A program made the translations under genes and the position numbers. From Clostridium sp. (lineage in GTDB: Bacteria; Bacillota; Clostridia; Clostridiales; Clostridiaceae), in contig NZ_JAPFDR010000001.1 in the NCBI RefSeq assembly GCF_026168755.1, positions 124,001-188,000 of the forward strand: a DNA stretch of 64,000 nucleotides, written 5' to 3'. Below are positions 1-8,098 of this stretch, one piece after another; the first letter of the stretch is position 1, and each line of letters begins with the position of its first letter. A model generated the notes under the pieces. It did not search any database. It saw only the letters and a list, made by a program, of their open reading frames with translations, and was not told the DNA's origin.

Positions 1-385
1 GTGGTAGTCCATATAATTTGTTTAACATCCAACCAATAATAAGCCCATTAAAAACTGTTGGCCAAATAGATGCTACAAATAATTTAATCTTATAATTTTT
101 GATTAGCTTTCCAGTTAAATAAATAGCATAAACACTTATTAATGTAGCTAATGTTCCAAATATAACGTCCATTGGACCATTTGGACCTAAAATATTTGCT
201 ATTAAACATCCAAGTGTTAATCCTCCGATATATAATGGATCAAATACTGCTAATAAAACCAAAATTTCAGAAATTCTAAACTGGATATTACCATAAGCAA
301 ATGGTGCAATAGCAAGTGTTACGACTGCATAGATAGCTGCAATAATTGCAGTTCTAGTCAGTCTTTTAGTTAAATCATTTTTCAT
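1..385 (-). CDS. queT: QueT family queuosine-precursor transporter, 3' end cut by window
   Basis: Read on the minus strand from ATG at 385, the open frame gives at least 128 residues beginning MKNDLTKRLTRTAIIAAIYA, followed by several hydrophobic segments. The segments 'YGNIQFRISEILVLLAVFDP' and 'ILGPNGPMDVIFGTLATLIS' match the QueT membrane family (PF06177), the substrate-binding S component of an ECF-type importer for preQ1 or a related base. The product is an integral membrane protein. A preQ1-I riboswitch and a consensus promoter lie upstream on the same strand, and queA and tgt lie downstream on the other strand, which supports the substrate. The C-terminus lies outside the window. The ORF track missed it because it has no stop inside the window. 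Confidence 0.85.
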   Translation of the reverse strand, partial: MKNDLTKRLTRTAIIAAIYAVVTLAIAPFAYGNIQFRISEILVLLAVFDPLYIGGLTLGCLIANILGPNGPMDVIFGTLATLISVYAIYLTGKLIKNYKIKLFVASIWPTVFNGLIIGWMLNKLYGLP

Positions 386-390
386 TTTTG

Positions 391-417
391 AAAAACCCCC
401 TAATAAAAAATATTAGG
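391..417 (-). promoter_or_regulatory. Hairpin at the queT ribosome binding site (riboswitch expression platform)
   Basis: On the minus strand CCTAATA and TATTAGG form a 7-bp stem followed by GGGTTTTT, just before the queT ATG. The GGGGG that should serve as the ribosome binding site is partly in the stem's 3' arm. The element could act as a terminator or as a sequestering hairpin under control of the upstream riboswitch. Which mechanism applies cannot be decided from sequence alone. Confidence 0.5.
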
Positions 418-529
418 AACCTAAGGTTTATAATAGTTATAAGTTAGTATTTACTAGTTATTTAGGTAATTCCTAAATTTACTAAAGTTAATTATTAATT
501 TTTAGCTATTATTTTAAGTATAAACTTTT

Positions 530-568
530 ACCTAGTTTTGTTTAGAGACAGGAGGTTCCCGAACTGTC
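530..568 (-). promoter_or_regulatory. preQ1-I riboswitch
   Basis: On the minus strand GACAG pairs with CTGTC around a loop TTCGGGAACCTC, followed by an A-rich tail TCTAAACAAAACTAGGT. ACCT of the loop can pair with the terminal AGGT, giving the H-type pseudoknot of preQ1 class I aptamers; the tail matches the family's AACAAAACAAGG-like ending. It sits between a consensus promoter and queT, exactly where a preQ1 sensor is expected. It should lower queT expression when preQ1 is abundant. Confidence 0.8.
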
Positions 569-584
569 TATATTACAAAAATAA

Positions 585-613
585 ATTATACTTAATATTG
601 TATAGCAAATCAA
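585..613 (-). promoter_or_regulatory. Sigma-A promoter for the preQ1 riboswitch-queT transcript
   Basis: Minus-strand TTGATT (608-613) and TATAAT (585-590) are separated by exactly 17 bp. Transcription would start roughly 10 nt before the riboswitch aptamer. Confidence 0.7.
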
Positions 614-812
614 GAGAAATTAATTTTATTAAAAATAAAATTTTTAGTGGTGAATTATTAATTTTAATCATAGTATAATAAGAGAAGTGTTAAGTTTATT
701 TTGAATAATAAAAATTTATACAGGATAATTAAGAAGTTAATATACATAGACGGGATAAAATATTTTAATATTTGGAGATAAAAGTTTTTAATTGTAATAA
801 GGGGGAGTCTGT

Positions 813-1043
813 ATGGAGTTTAAAAATGAAGATTTAAAAAATAAGTTTGAAAGTCATAAAAATAAGATACAAGAAAACATTGAGATGGGAAAAAGTATGG
901 GGGTAAATAAAATTAGTGCAATCCTTGCCATGGATGATGAAAGTGAAGAAATTGAAAGACAGCTAGTAAGTTGGTTATTGTTAGAAGGATATAGAATTTC
1001 TCTTAAAAAAGAAGATTTTAGTATATTGACGATTGAATGGTAA
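813..1043 (+). CDS. Small hypothetical protein (76 aa)
   Basis: A 76-residue acidic, soluble protein starting at ATG 813 after a GGGGGAG ribosome binding site. It has no signal peptide or membrane segment; the middle (DDESEEIERQLVSWLLLEGY) looks helical. No family is recognised. It is a single-gene unit closed by a strong terminator immediately after the stop codon. The clean ribosome binding site and terminator make it a real gene rather than a chance ORF; the minus-strand ORF 854-1051 is its shadow. Confidence 0.6.
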   Translation: MEFKNEDLKNKFESHKNKIQENIEMGKSMGVNKISAILAMDDESEEIERQLVSWLLLEGYRISLKKEDFSILTIEW

Positions 1044-1070
1044 AAGCTCATTTTTGAGCTTTTATTTTTT
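1042..1070 (+). terminator. Rho-independent terminator
   Basis: AAAAGCTCA and TGAGCTTTT form a 9-bp stem with a 4-nt loop, followed by a T-rich tail. It overlaps the stop codon of the preceding gene. Confidence 0.85.
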
Positions 1071-1140
1071 CTAAAAAAAATTAAAGTTTATGAATATCAT
1101 TTGTAAAGTTGTCAAGAATTACAACTAAGGAGTGATGTTC

Positions 1141-1782
1141 ATGAAAAATATATTTAAAAATAATGATAAAAAACAAATAAATAATGAAAATAAATATACA
1201 AATAAAAAATTATCAATAATTTCTGCAATAATTGTATTTGCTCTTGTAGTTAGCTTTTTTGGAAGCTATTTTATAACAAATAGATTGACTAATCCTAAAT
1301 ATGCAAAAAATACTACAGAAGAAGATAAAACTGTATACAACAACACTAAGGCTTTAGATGATGATATGATTTTAATTTTAATGAATGAAGGTGTTGTTGA
1401 AAAGGAACAAAGTATTTTAGAATTTAAAAAAGAAAACTTTATATCAAGTGATATTAGTCAACAATTTATTGTAAACTTTTTTGAAGCAAATGGATATAAT
1501 TTAGAAGAATTACAAGATGAAAAAGTAGTTTTTAGTAAGGTTGGAACTATAAATGTATTACAACCTAATAAGTATTATATAGGTGAGAAAGATGGATACT
1601 TTGCAATTTATAAAACTGATAGTGAAGGAAACTTAACAATTGAAAATGAAGATGATGTATATAGAAATAGTAGGTCTATAAATTTTTTACAAGGAGAAGA
1701 TTTAGAAGACATTAAGAATTTAAAACATTGCTATGATACGAAAGATGAAGCAATAGAAAAATTAACTGCATATATTTCATAA
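1141..1782 (+). CDS. Membrane-anchored extracytoplasmic hypothetical protein
   Basis: I place the start at ATG 1141 rather than at GTG 1132, because AAGGAG at 1127-1132 overlaps the upstream start and is 8 nt from 1141. The 213-residue product has a Lys/Asn-rich cytoplasmic tail of about 25 residues, one membrane segment (SIISAIIVFALVVSFFGSYF) and an acidic extracytoplasmic domain of about 160 residues with no cysteine pair or lipobox, so it is probably a bitopic membrane protein. No family is recognised. A terminator follows. Confidence 0.6.
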   Translation: MKNIFKNNDKKQINNENKYTNKKLSIISAIIVFALVVSFFGSYFITNRLTNPKYAKNTTEEDKTVYNNTKALDDDMILILMNEGVVEKEQSILEFKKENFISSDISQQFIVNFFEANGYNLEELQDEKVVFSKVGTINVLQPNKYYIGEKDGYFAIYKTDSEGNLTIENEDDVYRNSRSINFLQGEDLEDIKNLKHCYDTKDEAIEKLTAYIS

Positions 1783-1797
1783 TGTTTATCCCATATG

Positions 1798-1894
1798 ATC
1801 ACTTTTAAAAGTGATTTTTCATATACCTTTAAATTATATATATTTATACATGAAGAGATTATAGATAGAATTTGGTTCTTATTTATAATCTCTT
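1798..1894 (+). terminator. Two successive hairpins, the first a terminator
   Basis: ATCACTTTTAAAAGTGAT (1798-1815) is a perfect palindrome followed by TTTT and ends the 1141-1782 transcript. A second hairpin, AAGAGATTATA with TATAATCTCTT (1853-1894), follows before the next gene and may be a back-up terminator or leader structure. Confidence 0.65.
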
Positions 1895-1976
1895 TCATTA
1901 TAGGAAAATAGATGCTTGTATAACATTATACATAAGGGGAGAAAATATTATTGTAAGTAACTAAGGAGGCGAAGAT

Positions 1977-2396
1977 ATGAGTGTTATGCCAAACTTTGAA
2001 TATTTATTAGTTATGCCTAGTGGGAATATTAGAGGTTTTCATGATGAAGAAACAGCAAAAGCATATATTAATAACTACTATTATTTTAAGACAAGAAATA
2101 ATGATGTAGTTGGAGTATATGAAGATTTAACAGAAGATTTTGATGATATTGTTAATGTAATTTGTTATAAAATTGGGGTAGAAGAAGGAGAATGTAGGTT
2201 ATATAATACACGAGAAATAATAGAAAAAATACAAGATGAGGTAATTTTTCAAGATGAAAAAGAAGAGTTAATTTCTAAATTATTATTTAATCCTTCTGAA
2301 ATAAATACATTTGACTATGCAATAGACAATATATTTACCAATACAGATTCTATTGATATTATGGAACCTTATGGAGATCCAATAACAGGACAATAA
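1977..2396 (+). CDS. Hypothetical acidic protein (139 aa)
   Basis: Starts at ATG 1977 after a near-perfect AAGGAGGCGAAGAT leader. The 139-residue product is strongly acidic and soluble, without signal peptide or membrane segments. Its first 60 residues (MPNFEYLLVMPSGNIRGFHD) could form a small alpha/beta domain; I recognise no family. It is monocistronic, flanked by hairpins on both sides. The strong ribosome binding site and codon use like its neighbours support a real gene. Confidence 0.6.
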   Translation: MSVMPNFEYLLVMPSGNIRGFHDEETAKAYINNYYYFKTRNNDVVGVYEDLTEDFDDIVNVICYKIGVEEGECRLYNTREIIEKIQDEVIFQDEKEELISKLLFNPSEINTFDYAIDNIFTNTDSIDIMEPYGDPITGQ

Positions 2397-2409
2397 CATA
2401 GTGAGAGCT

Positions 2410-2455
2410 AAAGAGTTATACTATATATTATGTAAATAGTATAACTCTTTATTAT
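2410..2455 (+). terminator. Strong rho-independent terminator
   Basis: AAAGAGTTATACTAT pairs perfectly with ATAGTATAACTCTTT over 15 bp around an 11-nt loop, followed by ATTATT. The A-run on the 5' side means it could act in both directions. Confidence 0.85.
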
Positions 2456-2593
2456 TGAAAAAATCAAAGTAAAATGGTAAAGTATAAGGTAGGCTAAAGA
2501 AGTAATAACGTTAATATGTGATTGAAAATTGCAAAAGATTAATTACAAAGCACAAAAATAATCTAATTTATAATTAGATTAAGGGGGATGGAA

Positions 2594-3199
2594 ATGTACG
2601 AATATATTAAGGGAAAATATATTGGGATTAATAAGGATTATGTTATTATAGAGAACAATGGGATTGGATATAAGATTTTTACATCAGGAGCTACTATGGC
2701 GGAAATGCCGAAGGTATCTGAAGAGGTTCAATTATATTTAGAGCAAATAGTAAGAGAAGACTTCATTGGATTATATGGATTTAAAGATAGAGAAGAGTTA
2801 GAAATGTTTAAATTGCTTATTTCAATAAGTGGAGTAGGAGCAAAAGCTGCTTTATCTTTACTTTCAATAAGTAGAATAAATAACTTAAAATATGCAATAA
2901 TTATGGAAGATGATAAACATTTATGTAGAGCACCTGGAATTGGAAAGAAGACTGCAGGAAGAATAATATTAGAACTAAAAGATAAGATTAAAACAGAGGA
3001 AGTTTCAGAAGGTGTTGATATACAACAAGGATTTGAAGATATTGCACCAAGTAATAGTAATGCAATAGGAGAAGCTCTTGGAGCATTGTTAGCTCTTGGA
3101 TATTCAGAAAAAGAAGCTGAAAGTGCATTAAAGAAAGTAAATAGAGAAGAATCTGTAGAAAATATTATTAAGGAATGTTTAAGAGTATTAATGGGATAG
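2594..3199 (+). CDS. ruvA: Holliday junction branch migration protein RuvA
   Basis: RuvA tetramers bind four-way DNA junctions and load the RuvB motor during recombinational repair. The 201-residue length is typical. Residues 1-65 form the OB-fold domain ([18 protein letters not shown]), two helix-hairpin-helix motifs follow ([13 protein letters not shown] and [17 protein letters not shown]), and the C-terminal RuvB-contacting domain is [21 protein letters not shown] choose ATG 2594 over 2588 because the GGGGG ribosome binding site directly abuts 2588, and the family begins MYEYIKG. ruvB starts 11 nt downstream, so the two are translationally linked. Confidence 0.97.
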   Translation: MYEYIKGKYIGINKDYVIIENNGIGYKIFTSGATMAEMPKVSEEVQLYLEQIVREDFIGLYGFKDREELEMFKLLISISGVGAKAALSLLSISRINNLKYAIIMEDDKHLCRAPGIGKKTAGRIILELKDKIKTEEVSEGVDIQQGFEDIAPSNSNAIGEALGALLALGYSEKEAESALKKVNREESVENIIKECLRVLMG

Positions 3200-3210
3200 A
3201 GGTGATAGAT

Positions 3211-4242
3211 TTGGAGAGAATTATCACTCCAGATGAGATTCTGGAAGACGGAAATAGTGAATTAAGTTTAAGACCTCAGAAGATTAATGAGTATATAGGC
3301 CAAGATAAGGTAAAGGAAAGGCTTAATATTTTTATTACAGCTGCTAAAAGAAGAAATGAAGCATTAGATCATGTGTTATTGTATGGGCCACCAGGACTAG
3401 GTAAAACAACACTAGCTAATATTATAGCAAAAGAAATGGGTGGAGATTTAAAAATAACTTCAGGTCCAGCAATTGAAAGAGCAGGAGATTTAGCAGCTAT
3501 ATTAACAACATTAAAAGATAATGATGTTTTATTTATCGATGAAATACATAGATTAAATAGAAGCGTTGAAGAAATACTTTATCCGGCTATGGAAGACTAT
3601 GCTTTAGATATAGTAATAGGAAAAGGTGCGGCTGCTAAATCTATTAGATTAGATTTACCACATTTTACTTTGATTGGAGCAACAACTAGAATTGGGATGT
3701 TAACTTCTCCATTAAGAGATAGGTTTGGCGTTCTTTGTGATATGGTATATTATACTGAACAACAATTAAAGGAAATAATAGTTCGTTCTGCCTTTGTATT
3801 AGGTTGTGATATAACTGAAGAAGGGGCATATGAAATAGCTAGACGTTCTAGAGGTACTCCAAGAATTGCAAATAGATTGTTAAAAAGAGTTAGAGATTAT
3901 GCTGAAGTGTACTCAGACTCTTTAATTAGTTATAAAGAAGCAAAAGCAGCTCTTGAGCTTTTAGAAGTAGATGCCCAAGGTTTTGATAGAGTTGATAATA
4001 AAATATTAGAAGCTATTATTGATAATTTTAATGGTGGACCTGTAGGAATAGAAACATTATCATACTTTATAGGTGAAGAACTTGGAACTATAGAAGATGT
4101 TTATGAACCGTATCTTCTTCAAAAAGGATTTATAGTTAGAACAGCTAGAGGAAGAACAGCAACAGATAAAGCATATAGCCATTTAGGAAGATCAAGAAGT
4201 AAAAAAGTTACGAAAAGACAAACTAGTTTTTTTGAAAGTTAG
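3211..4242 (+). CDS. ruvB: Holliday junction helicase motor RuvB
   Basis: AAA+ hexameric ATPase that drives branch migration with RuvA. Visible are Walker A GPPGLGKT, Walker B FIDEIHR, the sensor and arginine-finger region [18 protein letters not shown] and the C-terminal winged helix ending [17 protein letters not shown]. The track start (3175) lies inside ruvA; TTG 3211 is 6 nt after AGAGGTG and gives 343 residues beginning (M)[10 protein letters not shown], the normal family length, so I use it. Second gene of the ruvA-ruvB-queA-tgt cluster. Confidence 0.96.
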   Translation: MERIITPDEILEDGNSELSLRPQKINEYIGQDKVKERLNIFITAAKRRNEALDHVLLYGPPGLGKTTLANIIAKEMGGDLKITSGPAIERAGDLAAILTTLKDNDVLFIDEIHRLNRSVEEILYPAMEDYALDIVIGKGAAAKSIRLDLPHFTLIGATTRIGMLTSPLRDRFGVLCDMVYYTEQQLKEIIVRSAFVLGCDITEEGAYEIARRSRGTPRIANRLLKRVRDYAEVYSDSLISYKEAKAALELLEVDAQGFDRVDNKILEAIIDNFNGGPVGIETLSYFIGEELGTIEDVYEPYLLQKGFIVRTARGRTATDKAYSHLGRSRSKKVTKRQTSFFES

Positions 4243-4254
4243 GAGATATATTAA

Positions 4255-5280
4255 ATGAAGACAAGTGATTTTGATTTTTACTTACCAGAGGAGCTTATAG
4301 CTCAACATCCATTAGAAAAGAGAGATTACTCTAGATTAATGGTTTTAGATAAAGCTACTGGGGAAATAGATCATAAACATTTTTATAATGTAATAGATTA
4401 TTTAAATCCAGGAGATACATTAGTTTTAAATAATACTAGAGTAATGCCTGCTAGACTTATAGGAGAAAAATCTATAAGTGGAGGTAAAATAGAGTTTTTA
4501 CTTTTAAAAAGAATTGAAGGCGACAAATGGGAATGTTTAGCGAAACCTGGGAAAAGAGCTAAAATAGGAACTGAATTTACTTTTGGTGAAGGTAAATTAA
4601 AGTGTAAGGTAGTTGATATTGTAGAAGAAGGAAATAGAATTATAGAATTTTCTTATGATGGAATATTCGAGCAAGTTTTAGATGAACTAGGTGAAATGCC
4701 ACTTCCACCATATATAACAGAAAGATTAGATGATAGGGAAAGATATCAAACAGTTTATTCTAAGGAGCAAGGTTCTGCAGCGGCTCCAACTGCAGGATTA
4801 CACTTTACAAAAGAACTTTTAGAACAAGTAAAAGAAAAAGGTGTAAATATTGCTTATGTAACATTGCATGTAGGACTTGGAACATTTAGACCAGTTAAGG
4901 TTGATGATGTAAATGAACATGTTATGCATTCAGAGTTCTATCATTTAGAGGAAGAGGATGCAAAGATAATTAATGAAACAAAAAAACGTGGAAATAAAAT
5001 TATTTCAGTTGGAACAACATCTACAAGAACTTTAGAAACAATTGGAGATGAAAATGGTTTTGTTAAAGCACAAAGTGGATGGACTAATATATTTATTTAT
5101 CCAGGATATAAGTTTAAGGTCGTTGATAAGCTTATAACTAATTTTCATTTGCCAGAATCAACATTAATAATGTTAGTTTCAGCTTTAGCAGGAAAAGAAA
5201 AGGTAATGAATGCTTATAATGAAGCTGTAAAAGAAAGATATAGATTCTTCTCTTTTGGAGATTCAATGATAATAAAATAA
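4255..5280 (+). CDS. queA: S-adenosylmethionine:tRNA ribosyltransferase-isomerase QueA
   Basis: QueA transfers and isomerises the ribosyl group of SAM onto preQ1 in tRNA to give epoxyqueuosine. The 341-residue length and conserved segments [35 protein letters not shown] and [10 protein letters not shown] are diagnostic. It starts at ATG 4255 after AGGAGATATATTAA, 12 nt behind ruvB, and precedes tgt, the enzyme acting before it. Together with the riboswitch-controlled queT it makes this locus a queuosine salvage and synthesis neighbourhood. Confidence 0.97.
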   Translation: MKTSDFDFYLPEELIAQHPLEKRDYSRLMVLDKATGEIDHKHFYNVIDYLNPGDTLVLNNTRVMPARLIGEKSISGGKIEFLLLKRIEGDKWECLAKPGKRAKIGTEFTFGEGKLKCKVVDIVEEGNRIIEFSYDGIFEQVLDELGEMPLPPYITERLDDRERYQTVYSKEQGSAAAPTAGLHFTKELLEQVKEKGVNIAYVTLHVGLGTFRPVKVDDVNEHVMHSEFYHLEEEDAKIINETKKRGNKIISVGTTSTRTLETIGDENGFVKAQSGWTNIFIYPGYKFKVVDKLITNFHLPESTLIMLVSALAGKEKVMNAYNEAVKERYRFFSFGDSMIIK

Positions 5281-5311
5281 TAAAAACATAAATTTAAGAG
5301 GAAGTGAAGTT

Positions 5312-6451
5312 TTGAGTAAAAGATATACATTGTTAAAAAAAGACGGTAAAGCAAGAAGAGGAAGATTTAAAACACCTCATGGAACTATAGAAACACCGGT
5401 ATTTATGAATGTTGGAACTTTAGCTGCAATTAAAGGTGGAGTTTCGTCTATGGACTTAAAAGAAATAGGATGTCAAGTTGAACTTTCTAATACATATCAC
5501 TTACATTTAAGACCATCTGATAAAGTAGTTGCTAAAATGGGTGGATTACATAAGTTTATGAATTGGGATAGACCTATATTAACTGATTCAGGTGGATTCC
5601 AAGTGTTTTCATTAGCATCAATGAGAAAAATTAAAGAAGAGGGAGTTTACTTTAACTCACATATAGATGGTAAAAAGATTTTCATGGGACCAGAAGAGTC
5701 AATGCAAATTCAAAGTAATTTAGCATCAACAATAGCTATGGCTTTTGATGAATGCATACCAAACCCATCAACTAGAGAATATGTAATAAATTCAGTTGCA
5801 AGAACAAATAGATGGTTAGATAGATGTATAGCTGAAATGAATAGATTAAATTCATTACCTGATACAATAAATAAAGAACAAATGCTTTTTGGTATTAACC
5901 AAGGTGGTTGTTATGAAGATATAAGAATAGAGCATGCTAAACATTTAGCGAAATTAGATATGGATGGATATGCAATTGGTGGTTTAGCAGTTGGTGAAAC
6001 TCATGAAGAGATGTATAGAATTATTGATGCAGTAGTTCCACATTTACCAGAAGATAAACCAATATACTTAATGGGGGTTGGTACTCCAGAAAATATACTA
6101 GAAGCTGTAGATAGAGGTGTTGACTTCTTTGATTGCGTTCTTCCAGCTAGAAATGGTAGACATGGTCATGTGTTCACTGGGCAAGGTAAAATAAACTTAA
6201 TGAATGCTAAATTTGAATTAGATGAAAGACCAATAGATGAAGGATGTCAATGTCCTGCTTGTAAAAATTATACAAGAAGTTATATAAGACATTTATTTAA
6301 AGCTAAAGAAATGCTTGCATTAAGATTATGTGTTTTACATAACCTTTATTTCTACAATAAATTAATGGCTGATATTAGAGATGCTATTGATAATGGAAAC
6401 TATAGTGAGTTTAAAGAGCAAAAACTTAGAGAATGGAATATAAAAAAATAA
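5312..6451 (+). CDS. tgt: tRNA-guanine transglycosylase
   Basis: Exchanges guanine-34 of GUN-anticodon tRNAs for preQ1. The start is TTG 5312, 8 nt after AGAGGAAGTG; no ATG is better placed. The TIM-barrel substrate loop DSGGFQVFSLASMRKI and the nucleophile region FDCVLPARNGRHGHVFT are present, as is the zinc site CQCPACKNYT with a downstream histidine (CVLHNLYF). At 379 residues it is full length. Same strand and close spacing to queA indicate cotranscription. Confidence 0.97.
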   Translation: MSKRYTLLKKDGKARRGRFKTPHGTIETPVFMNVGTLAAIKGGVSSMDLKEIGCQVELSNTYHLHLRPSDKVVAKMGGLHKFMNWDRPILTDSGGFQVFSLASMRKIKEEGVYFNSHIDGKKIFMGPEESMQIQSNLASTIAMAFDECIPNPSTREYVINSVARTNRWLDRCIAEMNRLNSLPDTINKEQMLFGINQGGCYEDIRIEHAKHLAKLDMDGYAIGGLAVGETHEEMYRIIDAVVPHLPEDKPIYLMGVGTPENILEAVDRGVDFFDCVLPARNGRHGHVFTGQGKINLMNAKFELDERPIDEGCQCPACKNYTRSYIRHLFKAKEMLALRLCVLHNLYFYNKLMADIRDAIDNGNYSEFKEQKLREWNIKK

Positions 6452-6511
6452 AATTTTAAAATTAGTTTTATGAATAAATTATTAAACTTTGAAGTATAAA
6501 TGTTCATAGAA

Positions 6512-6540
6512 TTGACATATAAATTTAAATAAAGTATAGT
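6512..6540 (+). promoter_or_regulatory. Sigma-A promoter for yajC
   Basis: TTGACA (6512-6517) and TATAGT (6535-6540) are separated by 17 bp, about 65 nt upstream of yajC. It allows yajC and the next gene to be expressed independently of the ruv-que cluster. Confidence 0.65.
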
Positions 6541-6604
6541 ATTTAATACATAATAAATATTATAATGTATTGTTTTAATATAAATGTGAAGGGAAGGGAT
6601 TTTA

Positions 6605-6880
6605 ATGGCACAATTATTGGCTACATTATTACCTTTAATTGCAATGTTTGCAATTATGTATTTCTTATTAATACTTCCAGAAAAGAAAAGAACTAAGAAG
6701 TACAATACAATGTTATCAGAATTAAAAGTAAATGATGAAGTTTTAACTAGAGGCGGAATAATTGGGAAAATTATAACAATTGATGAAGATCAAATGGTTA
6801 TCCAATCAGGTCCAGACAGAGTAAGATTTAGAGTAACAAAAAATTCTATAGCTCAAAAGTTAAATAAAGACGTTGCATAA
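6605..6880 (+). CDS. yajC: Preprotein translocase subunit YajC
   Basis: A 91-residue protein with one N-terminal membrane segment (LLATLLPLIAMFAIMYFLLIL), then the conserved PEKKRTKKYNTMLSEL and the beta-rich VNDEVLTRGGIIGKI domain of YajC, an accessory of the SecDF-SecYEG translocon. Preceded by a GAAGGGAAGG ribosome binding site. Its place after tgt is the classical bacterial order. A conspicuous hairpin separates it from the next gene. Confidence 0.95.
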   Translation: MAQLLATLLPLIAMFAIMYFLLILPEKKRTKKYNTMLSELKVNDEVLTRGGIIGKIITIDEDQMVIQSGPDRVRFRVTKNSIAQKLNKDVA

Positions 6881-6892
6881 TAAAGAATATTA

Positions 6893-6927
6893 CCCCCTTT
6901 TAGTTCATAGAATGAACTAAAAGGGGG
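6893..6927 (+). promoter_or_regulatory. 16-bp perfect hairpin that buries the next gene's ribosome binding site
   Basis: CCCCCTTTTAGTTCAT (6893-6908) pairs with ATGAACTAAAAGGGGG (6912-6927) around a 3-nt loop. The AGGGGG at the 3' end of the stem is the only plausible ribosome binding site for the gene at 6935. There is no real U-run behind it, so it is either a weak terminator after yajC or a translation-blocking structure. Confidence 0.7.
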
Positions 6928-6934
6928 TGTTCTT

Positions 6935-7312
6935 ATGGAATGGAAAGATTATTTTGGAAATGTTTTGAAAGGAGTTGTTGGAGCGGTTGCAATAGTTACC
7001 ATATTAACTGCTATTTTTTCATTAATTATGAGCTTTGTGGAAATTAGTCCAGGCATAGACAGTGCTATTAATGTAGGAATAACAAGTATAAGTTTAATAT
7101 TTGGAACAATATTAGCAGCTAAGTTATATGGGCATAAAGGTTGGTTAGTAGGTCTTTCAGTTGGTGTATTATTTTACATAGCTTTATATGCAATAGGAGT
7201 TTTATTTGGAGCTGAAGCTACTTTAGGTTTATATGATTTAATAAAGTTTTCACTTTGTGTATTGGTAGGTATTCTTTCAGGTATGTTAGGTATTAATCTA
7301 GGAAGAGAGTAA
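6935..7312 (+). CDS. TIGR04086-type four-helix membrane protein
   Basis: A 125-residue integral membrane protein with four predicted helices (VVGAVAIVTILTAIFSLIM, INVGITSISLIFGTILAAKL, GWLVGLSVGVLFYIALYAIG, IKFSLCVLVGILSGMLG). Size, helix layout and place directly downstream of yajC match the TIGR04086 family of clostridia and bacilli, whose function is unknown. The ribosome binding site lies within the 3' arm of the hairpin at 6893-6927, so translation may depend on melting that stem. Confidence 0.75.
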   Translation: MEWKDYFGNVLKGVVGAVAIVTILTAIFSLIMSFVEISPGIDSAINVGITSISLIFGTILAAKLYGHKGWLVGLSVGVLFYIALYAIGVLFGAEATLGLYDLIKFSLCVLVGILSGMLGINLGRE

Positions 7313-7466
7313 ATTTTATAGGGAGTTATAATTAAATTAATAGAATTCCCTATACATCTTTAACATATTAAGAGAGAAAAATGACTGGGCTACAGTATTT
7401 GGTATGATATAACAGAGGATAAAGTAGATTAAAAAATTAGGATTTAGAATTAGTATTTATAAATAT

Positions 7467-7505
7467 AAAAAGGTATGATTTCTTTTATAGACATCATACC
7501 TTTTT
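7467..7505. terminator. Bidirectional terminator between convergent genes
   Basis: AAAAAGGTATGAT and ATCATACCTTTTT form a 13-bp stem with A- and T-runs on either side, lying between the plus-strand gene ending at 7312 and the minus-strand gene ending at 7557. A weaker hairpin (TATAGGGA/TCCCTATA, 7317-7354) lies just after the membrane-protein stop codon. Confidence 0.75.
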
Positions 7506-7556
7506 AATGTATAAATTAACAGAAATATTGATTAGTAGAATATTTATTGTATGCAT

Positions 7557-7745
7557 TTAAATTATATTTACCTTCTTTAACTTATCTTTTACCTCAAAAA
7601 ATCTACTTTCTAAATTATCAATTTTAGATGAAAGAAGTTCCCTTTCTCTAATATTATTAGCAGTACTTAATTTACTGTTTAAATTATCTATGTCTGTAGC
7701 AAGTGAAATAATTTCTATAGTATAATCCCATGCACTTTTCCCCAT
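7557..7745 (-). CDS. Small coiled-coil hypothetical protein (62 aa)
   Basis: Reads on the minus strand from ATG 7745, with GGAG about 10 nt upstream. The product is almost wholly a charged heptad-like helix (ATDIDNLNSKLSTANNIRER and the following 20 residues), suggesting a short coiled coil. No family recognised. It ends 50 nt from a bidirectional terminator, which supports transcription of this strand. Confidence 0.45.
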   Translation of the reverse strand: MGKSAWDYTIEIISLATDIDNLNSKLSTANNIRERELLSSKIDNLESRFFEVKDKLKKVNII

Positions 7746-7793
7746 ACTTTAAAATCTCCATAAATAAAATTCTAATAATATACTATGAAAGAA

Positions 7794-7966
7794 ATGAATA
7801 AAAGCAACCACTTTTTTAGAAAGACTTTGTTTAAAATCAATGAAAACGATATAAAATATGATGAAGTATTAAGCAATATATTAATTATACAGAGATTTTA
7901 AAGAATATAAATTTAGAAAACACAAAAAATAAATTAGATAATATTGATATAAAAAAGTTGAGATAA
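7794..7966 (+). pseudogene. Possible broken small gene in the gap before nox
   Basis: The 350-base gap 7746-8098 has no long ORF. ATG 7794 opens a 35-codon frame (MNKSNHFFRKTLFKINENDI...) that stops, while another frame reads on without interruption as YTEILKNINLENTKNKLDNI to a stop at 7964. Together they look like one small protein broken by an indel. No ribosome binding site is convincing, so this may be chance. Confidence 0.25.
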
Positions 7967-7996
7967 AAATTGTGTTAAAAAATATACAAAAAACTC

Positions 7997-8025
7997 TTTA
8001 CTATTTCTTATTAAAGTAGTATGAT
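7997..8025 (+). promoter_or_regulatory. Promoter for the NADH oxidase gene
   Basis: TTTACT (7997-8002) and TATGAT (8020-8025) with a 17-bp spacer, about 75 nt upstream of the start codon. Confidence 0.5.
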
Positions 8026-8098
8026 TTAATTAAGGAAAATAATTATTAATTAAAAGAGAATATTAATAAATAAAAATATGTTTTAGGAGGAAATTATT

